Source: JAJYVT01 sp035534455 (GTDB taxonomy: Bacteria; Actinomycetota; Acidimicrobiia; Acidimicrobiales; RAAP-2). Taken from it: a stretch of DNA of 45,543 nt. A program made the position numbers and the translations under genes. Positions 7,215 to 16,374 of the stretch are shown in pieces. The notes under the pieces were generated by a model. It was not told the origin of the DNA. It made no database searches and worked only from the letters and a program-made list of their open reading frames with translations. Each line of letters opens with the position of its first letter. The stretch's first letter is position 1. Location: NCBI GenBank assembly GCA_035534455.1, contig DATLRV010000025.1:1-45543 (forward strand), read 5' to 3'.

Positions 7215-8159
7215 CTACGCCCGATCCGGTACGTCGCACACGTCCAGGGGACCCGAATCCTCGTCCTCCGCCCCCGGCGCCGCCCCCGCCGCCGCCCCCG
7301 GCGCCAGCAGATCCGACAGCGCAGACGCCAGTTTCCCGGGGTCGTGGACGAGGCCGTGCCGGCCGGCGAGGGGGCGCGCCAGGACCCGGAGGGCGACCTC
7401 GCCGAGCGCCATGGGCGACGACGGATCCCACAGGACGGCGTCGACCTCGACGCCGTGTCGTGCGAGCGCCCGAAGGTGGTCGGCGACGTCGTAGTCCTGG
7501 GTCTCGGGCACCTGCGGGCGCAGGTTGCAGACGTAGACGCGCTGTGCGCGCGCCTCGGCGATCGCCCGGGCGATGCCCTCGACCGCGACGGCGGCGAGCA
7601 CGCTCGTGTACAGGGAGCCGGGCCCGACGACGATCTGGTCCGCGGCGGCGATGGCGTCGAGGGCGTCGGCGGGCGGGTCGCAGTCCGCGGGGACGAGCGA
7701 GACCCGCTCGATCCGCCCGGCGTTGGAGACGGCCACCTGTCCGTTCACCTCACCGGCCCCCCCGACCGCCTTCAGCACGACACGGTCGACCGTGGCGGGG
7801 AGGACCCGCCCTGCCGCGCCGAGGAGCGCCGCCGTCTCGTCGATCCCCGCGACGAGCCCGCCGGCCGCCTCGACCATCCCGGCGAGCACGACGTTGCCCA
7901 CCGCGTGCCCGGCGAGGTCGCCGTCCGCGAACCGGTGCTCGAAAGCCCTCGCGAGGACCGATCCGTCCCGGGCCAGCGCCACGAGGCACTTGCGCAGGTC
8001 GCCCAGCGCGACCACGTCGAGCTGGGCGCGGAGGCGGCCGGTCGAGCCGCCGTCGTCGGCCACCGAGACGATCGCGGTGACTTCGTCGGCGTAACGCCGG
8101 GCGGCGCGCAGCGTGACAGCCGTCCCGTGCCCGCCCCCGACAGCGACGACACGGGTCAT
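7215..8159 (-). CDS. yvcK: YvcK/CofD-like gluconeogenesis factor
   Basis: 314 residues of the YvcK (UPF0052) family: VAVGGGHGTAVTLRA at 5-19, SVADDGGSTGRLR at 32-44, GDLRKCL, HAVGNVVLAG and VVGPGSLYTSVL. In Bacillus and mycobacteria YvcK binds UDP-GlcNAc-type nucleotide sugars and influences carbon flow and cell-wall synthesis; that role is known for the family and inferred here. The last ~30 residues are an Ala/Gly/Pro/acidic tail. Usual partners rapZ and whiA are missing on both sides; instead the gene sits between a sugar ABC importer and gap. The start is ATG at 8159, and 45 nt separate it from the preceding transporter gene. Confidence 0.93.
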   Translation of the reverse strand: MTRVVAVGGGHGTAVTLRAARRYADEVTAIVSVADDGGSTGRLRAQLDVVALGDLRKCLVALARDGSVLARAFEHRFADGDLAGHAVGNVVLAGMVEAAGGLVAGIDETAALLGAAGRVLPATVDRVVLKAVGGAGEVNGQVAVSNAGRIERVSLVPADCDPPADALDAIAAADQIVVGPGSLYTSVLAAVAVEGIARAIAEARAQRVYVCNLRPQVPETQDYDVADHLRALARHGVEVDAVLWDPSSPMALGEVALRVLARPLAGRHGLVHDPGKLASALSDLLAPGAAAGAAPGAEDEDSGPLDVCDVPDRA

Positions 8160-8204
8160 TGGCAGCGGCTCATCGGCGACGGTGACGGTGCCGCGGCCGG
8201 CGGT

Positions 8205-9620
8205 TCACGAACCGATCCGCTGGTCGTACTGGGTGAGGATCTGGTCGACCTGCTGGGTCGCGGCTGCCAGGGCGGCCGCCGGTGACGTGCCGCTTTGGAA
8301 CATGGACTCCTCGGCGTTGAGCTCGGCCGTGCGGACCTGTGTGTACGGCCCGATGACCGCGCCGGCGGTGGCGGCGGTGGTCGCTCCCTTGACGAGTTGC
8401 TCGTAGGCCACCTTGTACCCCGGTTGGGCCTGCCACAGCGCCTTCACGGTCGAGGTCTTCGCCGACGACTTGCGGATGGGGACGTACCCGGTCCCCTTCG
8501 CCCACGTCGCCTGGCTGGTGGTCGAGTCGAGGAAGGAGATGTAGTCCCACGATGCGGCCTGGTCGATCGCGGGCTGGTGGTTCGAGATGTAGAGCGCCGA
8601 GCCGCCGACCTCGATGCCGCCGTGGACCGTGGAGCTGTAGACGGGGAACGGCGCGACCCCGAGCTTGACGTCGGGGTACTGCCCGGTCGCGAGCACCGCC
8701 GAGACGGTCCCGAGCACCGCGGTCGTGTCGACGGACATCGCGTACTTCCCCGAGCCGATGCCGAGCAGGTTGTCGTACTGGGCGGATCCGGTGGCGAGAT
8801 TGGTGGTCGCGGCGCCGGAGCCGACCATCGTGTCGAGGTCGGTCCAGATCTTCTTCGCGGCCGCCGAGTCGAAGACGGCCTTGGTAGCCCGGCCCTTGCG
8901 CCCGTTCGCGTGGTTCACGAAGAGCTTGTCGGCGGACGCGAGCCAGGTCTCCAGGTGCCACGGGTCGAGCTTGAGGCCCACGCCGCTGCCGTGCGCCTTC
9001 AAGGTCGCGGCGTCCGCGACGAACTGGCCGAGTGTCGCCGGTGGCGAGGTGATCCCGGCGGCCTGGAAGGCGAGCTGGTTGTAGATGAGGACCGGGCCCG
9101 AGACGGCGAACGGCATGCCGACCTGGACTCCGTTCAGCTTGTACGCCGCGAGCACACGCGGGATGAAGTCCGACGTGCGGAAGTGCGCCGCCTTCATGCA
9201 CGACTGGACCGGCGTCACCGAGTGCGAGTCGGCGACGCCCTGGAGGTCGGTGGATGTGAGCTGGACGACCGAGGGGAGCTGGCCGTTGCTGAGGCCCGCC
9301 TGGTATTTGATCCACGTTGTTGTGGAGCTGCGCTGCTGGACGAGCGTGACGTGGATCTTGTGCTGGGACGCGTTGAACGCGTCCGTGAGGGTCTTGAGGG
9401 TCTTGCCGTTGGCTGTGACCATCGACTCCCAGAAGGTGAGGTGGACGGTTCCCTTGTGCGTGGCGAGGAGGGAGGGCCGGCACGACGCCGCCCCGGCCGC
9501 CGCCGTCGAGCCGGCCGCTCCCGGCGATCCGGCGACGAGGCACGAGGACGCACCGGCGACGGCGAGGAGTGCAGCGATCGACACCGACGCGACCCGGAGT
9601 CGCACGGTGGGCACACGCAC
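8205..9620 (-). CDS. ABC transporter solute-binding lipoprotein, carbohydrate type (family 1, UgpB/MalE-like)
   Basis: Extracytoplasmic binding protein for the adjacent importer. With the GTG at 9620 the protein has 471 residues: an Arg-containing n-region, a hydrophobic core and Cys27 after VAGASS, a usable if imperfect lipobox. Family-1 features follow: VHLTFWESM near the mature N-terminus, AYKLNGVQVGMPFAVSGPVLIYN and late blocks such as EVGGSALYISNH and WDYISFLDS. A TTG 48 nt upstream (9668) would leave an unusually long signal region and is less likely; a GTG at 9614 is also possible. Order ATPase-permease-permease-binding protein is complete here. The substrate is probably a sugar or glycerol-phosphate-like compound, not resolvable further. 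Confidence 0.9.
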   Translation of the reverse strand: MRVPTVRLRVASVSIAALLAVAGASSCLVAGSPGAAGSTAAAGAASCRPSLLATHKGTVHLTFWESMVTANGKTLKTLTDAFNASQHKIHVTLVQQRSSTTTWIKYQAGLSNGQLPSVVQLTSTDLQGVADSHSVTPVQSCMKAAHFRTSDFIPRVLAAYKLNGVQVGMPFAVSGPVLIYNQLAFQAAGITSPPATLGQFVADAATLKAHGSGVGLKLDPWHLETWLASADKLFVNHANGRKGRATKAVFDSAAAKKIWTDLDTMVGSGAATTNLATGSAQYDNLLGIGSGKYAMSVDTTAVLGTVSAVLATGQYPDVKLGVAPFPVYSSTVHGGIEVGGSALYISNHQPAIDQAASWDYISFLDSTTSQATWAKGTGYVPIRKSSAKTSTVKALWQAQPGYKVAYEQLVKGATTAATAGAVIGPYTQVRTAELNAEESMFQSGTSPAAALAAATQQVDQILTQYDQRIGS

Positions 9621-9737
9621 TGGGTCAGCCTGCCACGCTCCGGGCGGTCGCGTGCTGAGTCTCGGCAACTTTGCCGGTCGAGCCGTCGGGCGCCGGCGGG
9701 CCGGGGGATCGGTCGGACCGCTGTGCCCGACCGGTCC

Positions 9738-10640
9738 TCACTTGACCGCCCCGCCGGTCAGGCTCCGGACGAGCTGCTTCTGGAAGGCCACGAGGAGCAC
9801 GACGAGCGGCGCGACGGCGATGACCGTGCCCGCGAGGGCGACGTCGGTGTGGCTCACCTGGGTGCCCTGGAGCAGCTTGAGCCCGATCTGGACGGTGCGG
9901 ACGTTGTCGCCGCTCCCGGTCACGACGAGCGGCCACAGGTACTGGTTCCAGGCTGCGAGGAACGAGAACACCCCGAGCGCGGCGAGCGCAGGGCGAGCGA
10001 GAGGGACCGCGACGCGCAGCATGAACCTGAGGTGGCCGTAGCCGTCGAGGGTTGCCGCCTCCCGCAGGTCGCGGGGGATCTGGAGGAACGCCTGGCGGAC
10101 GAGGAAGGTGCCGAAGCCGGTCGCGAGGAACGGGACCGCGAGGCCCTCGAACGTGTTGTACCAGCCGAGCGAGGAGATCGTCTGCGTGTTCGTGACGAGC
10201 GTGACCTCGAAGGGGATCATGAGCGTGGCGAGGAAGACGACGAAGAGGACCCGACGGAAGGGGAAGCGCACGAAGGCGAACGCGTAGCCCGCGAGCACCG
10301 AGGTCACCAGCTGGCCGCACACGATGATGACGGTCTGGATGGCGGAGTTGCGCAGGTAGACGCCGAGGTGGCCCTGGCTCCAGGCGACCGGGTAGTCGTG
10401 CCACCGCGGGTGGAGCGGGAAGAACGGCGGGGGACGCTCGGCGAGCGCGCTCGGGGGGAGGAGCGAGTTCACGACCGTGAGGTAGAGCGGCGCGAGCACG
10501 ACGACGGCGCCGAGCGTGAGAAGCGCGTAGCGCACCGCGAGCCGCCAACGCCGGCCCGGCCGCGGGCGCGGCCGTCCCGGTCGCCGGGCCACCTGCGGGT
10601 GCAGGTCGCCTCCGACCTCGACCCCCGCATCAGGACCCAT
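9738..10640 (-). CDS. ABC transporter permease, MalG/UgpE type
   Basis: 300 residues with six predicted membrane helices beginning near residue 35. The cytoplasmic EAA loop (EAATLDGYGHLRF, about 196-208) docks on the ATPase. The fold and the position after a MalF-type gene match the second permease of carbohydrate (CUT1) importers. The first ~33 residues are Arg/Pro/Gly-rich and cytosolic. The ATG at 10640 overlaps the upstream permease by 11 nt, so the two are co-translated. With its partner it forms the transmembrane path for the ligand delivered by the lipoprotein encoded next. Confidence 0.92.
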   Translation of the reverse strand: MGPDAGVEVGGDLHPQVARRPGRPRPRPGRRWRLAVRYALLTLGAVVVLAPLYLTVVNSLLPPSALAERPPPFFPLHPRWHDYPVAWSQGHLGVYLRNSAIQTVIIVCGQLVTSVLAGYAFAFVRFPFRRVLFVVFLATLMIPFEVTLVTNTQTISSLGWYNTFEGLAVPFLATGFGTFLVRQAFLQIPRDLREAATLDGYGHLRFMLRVAVPLARPALAALGVFSFLAAWNQYLWPLVVTGSGDNVRTVQIGLKLLQGTQVSHTDVALAGTVIAVAPLVVLLVAFQKQLVRSLTGGAVK

Positions 10641-11543
10641 AGTGCACCCGCCGCTCGATGAATCGGAGCTGGACGAGGGTCACCCCCAGGGTGAGCACGA
10701 ACAGGGCGATGGAGAGGACCGCGGCCTGTCCGGGTGTCTTGGTCACCTGGATCGTGTTCAAGATGTCGTAGACGAGCAGGTTCACGTGCTCGAAGGCCGC
10801 GTTCGAGTAGCCGATGAGGATGTCCACCTGCCCGAACGTTCCGAACGCGTAGATCGTCGCGACCACGAGGCCGAAGAAGATCGTGGGGGAGAGGAGTGGC
10901 ACCGTCACCCGCCAGAACACCGTGCGCTCCGAGGCGCCGTCGACGCGGGCCGCCTCGAGCACCTCCTCGGGGACGGCCGAAAGCCCGGCCGACATCACGA
11001 CGAACGCGAGGCCGAGGAACTGCCACACGGCCATCACCGCGATGGCCGGGAGGGCCCAGGTCGTGTTCTGCAGGATCGGCGGCGACGGGTTCAGCCCGAG
11101 CCAGGGGAGGAGCCCCACCACCGGGTCCATCAGCGTGCCGAAGACGAGCGCGGACACCGCGACCGACGAGACGACCGTCGAGGAGAACACCAACCGGTAG
11201 ACGGTCATGCCCCGCAGGCGGCGGTGGGCGGCCACCGCGAGAAGGAGGCCGCCGAGAAGCCCCGCCGGTACGACGATCACGACGAAGAGCAGCGTCGCAC
11301 CGAGGCTCTGTAGGAAGCTCGACGAGGTCAGCACCTGCCCGACCTGGTGGAGCCCCACGTAGCGGCTCGGCAGTCCCGGGTACGGCGGCGTCTCGTAGAG
11401 GGCAAGGCGGAAGTTCTGGGCGAACGGATAGAAGACGAAGACGCCGAAGACGGCGAGCGCGGGCAGCACGAGGAGGTAGCCGAGCGCGGCCTCCCGCACG
11501 GCGCGCACCCGGCGCGAGCGTGCGGGCAGCATCGCCGACGGCG

Positions 11544-11547
<4 letters not shown>
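10630..11547 (-). CDS. ABC transporter permease, MalF/UgpA type
   Basis: 305 residues, six membrane helices (first at about 22-43, with LVLPALAVFGVFVFYPF typical of UgpA/MalF). The EAA loop EEVLEAARVDGASERTVFWRVTVPLL contacts the ATPase. GTG at 11547 overlaps the ATPase stop as GTGA (11544-11547); an in-frame ATG lies five codons later (11532). Together with the MalG-type gene it forms the heterodimeric channel. The CUT1 assignment rests on the pair of permeases, the family-1 binding protein and the MalK-like ATPase. Confidence 0.92.
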
Positions 11548-12626
<1,079 letters not shown>

Positions 12627-12795
12627 CTGTGTCTCCCCTCTGTCTCCTTCACCGGCGCCGGCACCCGCTTCGACACGGCGCTCCCGCACCCGCGCCTGCG
12701 CGAGTCCGCCCGCCACCCGCCGACGATGCCACACGACGCCGCGCCGACGGGTGTTCCTGCGGGAGGACCCAGCTGGGACGTCCAAGCAGGGCAGG

Positions 12796-12801
12796 TAGGG
12801 T
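12796..12801 (+). promoter_or_regulatory. -10 box for a leaderless HAD phosphatase mRNA
   Basis: TAGGGT ends 6 nt before GTG 12808, so transcription would start at or beside the start codon. No ribosome-binding site fits in between and no clear -35 is seen. The rest of the 12627-12795 gap shows no gene or strong hairpin. Confidence 0.5.
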
Positions 12802-12807
12802 CCCTCC

Positions 12808-13662
12808 GTGCCACGTGCGCCCGCCGAACTTCCCCGTGCCGGCGGTGGGGAAGTGTGGGTGCTCGATCTCGACGGTGTGGTGTGGCTGAGCGGCACGCCC
12901 ATCGCCGGTGCAAGCGACGCGGTCGCCCTCCTCCGCGAGGCCGGAGCGCGCGTGCTGTTCGCCTCGAACAACTCGTCGCCGACGGTCGCGGACCTGATCA
13001 CGCGGCTCGGGATCGCCGGGATCGGCGCGGCGCCCGGCGAGATCGTCACCTCGGCGATGGCGGCTGCGTCGATGCTCGAGCCCGGGTCCCGCGCGCTCGT
13101 CGTGGGCGACGACGGCCTGATGGAGGCACTCGGCGAGAGGGGTGTCCACGCGACGCGGGCCGCGGGCACCAACGCAGGGATTGCGGGCACCGGCGACGCC
13201 GGCGCGGCCGGCGCGGCCGGCGCGGCACCTCCGCCCGATGCGGTGGTCGTCGGCTACACGAAGCGGTTCGACTACGAGGTGCTCGCGCGCGCGGCCGGCG
13301 CGGTGCGCGCGGGTGCCCGGCTCATCGGCACGAACGAGGACGCCACGCTGCCGACCCCGGACGGTCCGCTCCCGGGTGCGGGATCGATCCTCGCCGCGGT
13401 GGCGACCGCGTCGGGTGCGACGCCGACGGTCGCGGGGAAGCCCCACGCGCCGCTCGCGACGCTGATCTCGGCGCGTGTGGGACGTGTCGCGGCGGTCGTC
13501 GGCGACCGCCCTTCGACCGACGGCGTCCTCGCGAGGCGGCTGGGCGTGCCCTACGCGCTCGTGCTCACCGGAGTGACCGCACGCGCGACCGGGGACCTCG
13601 ACCCGGCGCCGGACTTCGTGGCTGACGACCTGCTCGCGGTCGCACGGTCGGCGACGCGCTGA
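12808..13662 (+). CDS. HAD-superfamily subfamily IIA phosphatase (NagD-like)
   Basis: 284 residues with the four HAD motifs: nucleophile pair D20/D22 in DLDGVVW, N54-N55-S56, K211 in VAGKPHAP, and D233/D238 in GDRPSTDG. Subfamily IIA enzymes hydrolyse small phosphate esters such as p-nitrophenyl phosphate, 2-phosphoglycolate or ribonucleotides; M. tuberculosis Rv1692, at the same position before tlyA, is the closest positional counterpart. The cap domain carries an Ala/Gly-rich insertion (117-141) coded partly by a 9-bp tandem repeat. Start GTG 12808 is supported by a TANNNT box 6 nt upstream. Co-direction with the tlyA-nadK-recN block is broken by an inserted TetR/VOC pair. Confidence 0.9.
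   Translation: MPRAPAELPRAGGGEVWVLDLDGVVWLSGTPIAGASDAVALLREAGARVLFASNNSSPTVADLITRLGIAGIGAAPGEIVTSAMAAASMLEPGSRALVVGDDGLMEALGERGVHATRAAGTNAGIAGTGDAGAAGAAGAAPPPDAVVVGYTKRFDYEVLARAAGAVRAGARLIGTNEDATLPTPDGPLPGAGSILAAVATASGATPTVAGKPHAPLATLISARVGRVAAVVGDRPSTDGVLARRLGVPYALVLTGVTARATGDLDPAPDFVADDLLAVARSATR
13198..13224. repeat. 9-bp tandem repeat (3 copies) in the HAD gene
   Basis: GCCGGCGCG is repeated three times in frame and encodes a run of Ala-Gly-Ala in the cap-domain insertion. Flanking sequence is also Gly/Ala-rich. Confidence 0.75.
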
Positions 13663-13718
13663 GCCAGTCGTCGACGTGCGCGGACGGGTTCCGCTCGCCG
13701 CACGCCCACCTGCGCTGC

Positions 13719-13747
13719 TTGACGGATCTTGTACAGCGTATAAGTAT
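13719..13747 (+). promoter_or_regulatory. Promoter with TetR-type operator
   Basis: TTGACG (13719-13724) is a -35 match; an AT-rich TATAAGTAT stretch (13739-13747) supplies the -10, stands out in this GC-rich DNA, and lies just before the ATG at 13756. Overlapping it, CTTGTACAGCGTATAAG (13728-13744) is an inverted repeat with 6 of 7 arm positions complementary around a 3-bp centre, about the size of a TetR-family site. The downstream regulator would be expected to repress itself here. Confidence 0.6.
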
Positions 13748-13755
13748 TGGGAGCG

Positions 13756-14379
13756 ATGTCTTACCCAGCCGCTGACTGGCGGGAGACGCGCAGGGAAGCC
13801 GCCCGGGCCGCGATCGTCGAGGCGGCCTGGGCAGCGGTGGAGGACGAGGGGTTGGCCGGGTTGTCGCTTCGCGACCTGGCCAAGCGGGCCGGGACCACCA
13901 CCCCGACCATCTACAAGTACTTCGCCTCCAAGAACGACATCTACGACGCCATGTTCGGACAGGCCGCGGCGGAGTTCGAGGCGTTCCTCGCCGCCCCGTA
14001 CCCGAGCGAGCAACCCCGGGCCGCCCTCGAAGAGGGGGTACGCCGCTTCTTCGCGTTCTGCACGAGCGACATTCCCCGCTACCAGCTGCTCTTCCAGCGC
14101 ACGATCCCCGGCTTCGAGCCGTCGCCGGAGTCCTTCGCCGCGGCCGTCCGGGCACTCGCAGGGACGAGGCAGGTCCTTGCGCGAAACGGGGTCACCGGCA
14201 CCCGCCAGGTGGACCTGTGGACCGCCCTCACCACCGGTCTCGTCGACCAGCAGATCTCCAACGACCCTGGCGGGAGACGCTGGACCCGCCTGGCGGAGGA
14301 CTCCGTCACCATGTTCTTGGACCACGCCCGCAAGACGTCCTCGTCGAGCTCGTCGAGGAGAAGGAGGCAGCGACCATGA
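13756..14379 (+). CDS. TetR-family transcriptional regulator
   Basis: 207 residues. The N-terminal helix-turn-helix domain spans about 12-62 (AIVEAAWAAVEDEGLAGLSL, then RDLAKRAGTTTPTIYKYFASK), the recognisable TetR pattern. The C-terminal ligand-binding half (YQLLFQRTIPGF onward) is unassigned. The ATG at 13756 is preferred over the TTG nine bases earlier because the protein then begins just before the first helix. The C-terminus is a Ser/Arg run (SSSSSSRRRR), perhaps a by-product of the overlapping ribosome-binding site (AAGGAGG) for the next gene. It is coupled to the VOC gene by an ATGA overlap. It probably represses itself and that gene. Confidence 0.9.
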   Translation: MSYPAADWRETRREAARAAIVEAAWAAVEDEGLAGLSLRDLAKRAGTTTPTIYKYFASKNDIYDAMFGQAAAEFEAFLAAPYPSEQPRAALEEGVRRFFAFCTSDIPRYQLLFQRTIPGFEPSPESFAAAVRALAGTRQVLARNGVTGTRQVDLWTALTTGLVDQQISNDPGGRRWTRLAEDSVTMFLDHARKTSSSSSSRRRRQRP

Positions 14380-14831
14380 CCAGCGTCGTACGACCCCGCG
14401 TCCACCACGTGGCGCTGACCGTTTCCGACATGGACGCCAGCGTCGAGTGGTACGAGACGATCTTCGGCATCCGCTACCGGATGGACGTCCCGCACGAGGG
14501 CGGCGTGGGCAAGCTCCTCGCCGACGAGGAGCTTGGGCTCATGATCGTGCTGCACCGTCATGAGCGCAGCGACGGCGTGCCGTTCAGCGAGACGGTCATC
14601 GGCCTGGACCACGTCGGGTTGGCGGTCACCACGCGCGCCGAGCTCGAGGAGTGGCAGCGCCACCTCGAAGAGCACGGGGTCGACCGGTGCGGGGTGGCGG
14701 ACAAGCCCCTCACCCAGTCTCCGATCGTCGACGCGCCCTACGCCTCGGTCCTCGTGTTCCGCGACCCCGACAACATCCAGCTCGAGCTCTTCGCACCGGT
14801 CACTACCCGAGACGGCGCTCCCGCGGCCTGA
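14376..14831 (+). CDS. VOC-superfamily (glyoxalase/dioxygenase-like) protein
   Basis: 151 residues forming two beta-alpha-beta-beta-beta modules: the first starts RVHHVALTVSDMDASVEWY, the second LDHVGLAVTTRAELEEW. Likely metal ligands are H11, H79 and E137 (in NIQLELF), the VOC pattern. Members isomerise, cleave or bind small molecules, including glyoxalases, extradiol dioxygenases and antibiotic-binding proteins; the substrate is not readable. It starts at ATG 14376 within the TetR stop (ATGA) behind a strong AAGGAGG. The TetR/VOC pairing suggests a small-molecule response unit. The pair interrupts an otherwise conserved housekeeping order and looks like an insertion. Confidence 0.88.
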   Translation: MTSVVRPRVHHVALTVSDMDASVEWYETIFGIRYRMDVPHEGGVGKLLADEELGLMIVLHRHERSDGVPFSETVIGLDHVGLAVTTRAELEEWQRHLEEHGVDRCGVADKPLTQSPIVDAPYASVLVFRDPDNIQLELFAPVTTRDGAPAA

Positions 14832-14883
14832 CGCGGGCGGCCGTACGACCGGGCGCGGAGAGGGAGGAGGGGAGGCACGAAAT

Positions 14884-14925
14884 GATTGCCGCGAGGCGAT
14901 TGCCGCGAGGCGATTGCCGCGAGGT
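14884..14925. repeat. 14-bp tandem repeat, three copies
   Basis: GATTGCCGCGAGGC occurs at 14884-14897 and 14898-14911, and with a final T at 14912-14925. It is intergenic, ending 12 bp before the -10 box of the next gene. Copies are adjacent with no spacers. Confidence 0.9.
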
Positions 14926-14936
14926 GGTCCGGCCAC

Positions 14937-14942
14937 TACCGT
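14937..14942 (+). promoter_or_regulatory. -10 box for a leaderless mRNA
   Basis: TACCGT ends 6 nt before ATG 14949; there is no purine-rich ribosome-binding site between them. Confidence 0.5.
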
Positions 14943-14948
14943 TTGACC

Positions 14949-15497
14949 ATGGCGCGTAACGAGGGCTTTCGGCGGTACTTCGAGGCGGCAGCCGTGCTCG
15001 GCGAGATCACGCGGGCGCGGGCGGAGGACCTCGTGCGGGAGATGAAGGGCACCGGGGACTCGCAGCGCGCGCAGGCGCAGCAGTGGGTCGACGAGCTCGT
15101 GGAGCGGAGCCGCAAGGCGGCGGAGGACATGTTGGACCTCGTGCGCACCGAGGTCTCGAACCAGCTGCATGCGCTCGGTCTCGACCCCGACGAGCTCGCA
15201 CGCCAAGCGGCGGACATCATGCGGCGCTCGGCCGCCGCCGGCAAGCGCGCCATGAAGGACGCCGCAGCCGGCGCAGGCAAGGGCGCCCGTTCCAAGGGAC
15301 CCGCCGGTGCGGACAAGGCTCCCGGCGCGAAGAAGGCTCCTGCGCCCGAGAAGCCGCCCGGCGGCACCAAGAAGTCGGCAGCCAAGAAGTCGGCAGCCAA
15401 GAAAGCAGCGGGCACCAAGAAGTCGGCAGCCAAGAAAGCAGCGGGCACCAAGAAGGCGGCGGCGAAGAAGGCGTCGAAGCGTCCGGGAGCATCCTGA
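14949..15497 (+). CDS. Phasin-like helical protein with histone-H1-like Lys/Ala tail
   Basis: 182 residues in two parts. Residues 1-98 are strongly helical and amphipathic (FRRYFEAAAVLGEITRARAEDLV and RSRKAAEDMLDLVRTEVSNQLHALGL), like phasins or other coat/apolipoprotein-type proteins. Residues 100-182 are a basic tail of KKSAAKK and KKAAGTKK repeats resembling histone H1 and the C-terminal arm of mycobacterial HupB, which bind nucleic acid. A small uncharacterised gene (Rv1693) also sits between the HAD gene and tlyA in M. tuberculosis; homology is not established. A nucleoid- or granule-associated role is inference. Start ATG 14949; a perfect 33-bp-period repeat lies in the tail. Confidence 0.8.
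   Translation: MARNEGFRRYFEAAAVLGEITRARAEDLVREMKGTGDSQRAQAQQWVDELVERSRKAAEDMLDLVRTEVSNQLHALGLDPDELARQAADIMRRSAAAGKRAMKDAAAGAGKGARSKGPAGADKAPGAKKAPAPEKPPGGTKKSAAKKSAAKKAAGTKKSAAKKAAGTKKAAAKKASKRPGAS
15392..15457. repeat. 33-bp direct repeat in the Lys/Ala-rich tail
   Basis: A 31-bp sequence beginning GGCAGCCAAGAAAGCAGC at 15392 recurs identically at 15425, a 33-bp period (11 codons, AAKKAAGTKKS). Partial extra units flank it. Copy number could vary between strains without frameshift. Confidence 0.85.
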
Positions 15498-15519
15498 CGG
15501 CGAAGCCCCGCGGCCGCCG

Positions 15520-16362
15520 ATGAGCGGGGCGCGGCGTCGCCTCGACGTCGAGTTGGTGCGGCGGGGCCTCGCCGCGAGCCGTCAGGACGCACGGATCGCG
15601 ATCGAGGGCGGACGGGTGCTGGTCGGCGGTGCCCTCGCCGAGCGGGCGTCACGCCTCGTGTCCCCGGGAGAGCCCGTCGAGCTGTTGGGGCCGCCGCGCC
15701 GCTTCGTGGGCCGCGGTGGCGAGAAGCTCGATGCGGCGCTGTCCCGCTTCGACGTCGACGTCGCCGGCGCGGTGGCGCTGGACGCGGGCGCGTCGACGGG
15801 CGGCTTCACGGACTGCCTCCTCCGCCGGGGCGCGGCCCTCGTCGCGGCGGTGGACGTCGGCCACGGCCAGCTCGACCCCCGCCTGCGCGCCGACCGGCGC
15901 GTGGTCGTGCTCGAGCGCACCAACGTCCGGACGCTCGCCCCCGCCTCGCTGGCCGAGTCCCTCGGGCCGGGAAGGGTGCCGGTCGACGTCGTGACGGCGG
16001 ATCTCTCCTTCATCTCGCTCACCGCCGCGGTGCCGGTGCTCGCCGGCGGGCTCCTTCGCCCCGGCGGGTCCCTCGTCCTGCTCGTCAAGCCCCAATTCGA
16101 GGTCGGGAGGGCGGAGGCGTCCCGCGGAAGAGGGGTGATCCGCGAGCCGGAGCTGTGGCTGTCGTCGTTGCGGGCGGTGGCATCGTCGCTCGCCGCCGCC
16201 GGAGCGGCCATCATGGATGCCATGCAGTCGCCGATCACCGGCGCGTCGGGAAACACCGAGTTCTTCGTGCACGCCGTCGCACACGCCGCGCCCGAGGGCG
16301 CGGCACTGGACGACGCGAGCGGCCGGGCGCTGCGCGAGGCGCTGCCCACCGCGCCGAGGTAG
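15520..16362 (+). CDS. tlyA: TlyA-family rRNA 2'-O-methyltransferase / S4-domain protein
   Basis: 280 residues. An N-terminal S4 RNA-binding domain (about 6-58, LDVELVRRGLAASRQDARIAIEGGRVLV) precedes an FtsJ-like methyltransferase domain. The SAM site is DAGASTGGFTDCLL (88-101); catalytic-type residues are K69 (GRGGEKL), D161 (TADLSF) and K190 (LLVKPQFE). Mycobacterial TlyA methylates 16S and 23S rRNA and thereby sets capreomycin sensitivity; the same role is expected but not shown. Start ATG 15520 places the S4 domain at the N-terminus; the frame is open upstream but belongs to the previous gene's shadow. It is followed by nadK and recN, the conserved order. Confidence 0.94.
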   Translation: MSGARRRLDVELVRRGLAASRQDARIAIEGGRVLVGGALAERASRLVSPGEPVELLGPPRRFVGRGGEKLDAALSRFDVDVAGAVALDAGASTGGFTDCLLRRGAALVAAVDVGHGQLDPRLRADRRVVVLERTNVRTLAPASLAESLGPGRVPVDVVTADLSFISLTAAVPVLAGGLLRPGGSLVLLVKPQFEVGRAEASRGRGVIREPELWLSSLRAVASSLAAAGAAIMDAMQSPITGASGNTEFFVHAVAHAAPEGAALDDASGRALREALPTAPR

Positions 16363-16374
16363 GCGGAGCGTCCC

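Noticed and set aside
8295..10661. 788-codon plus-strand frame opposite the sugar-binding protein and permease
   Set aside because: Shadow of transporter genes whose minus-strand products are unmistakable.
14884..14925. CRISPR-like array
   Set aside because: Units are 14 bp and directly adjacent, with no spacers and no cas genes.
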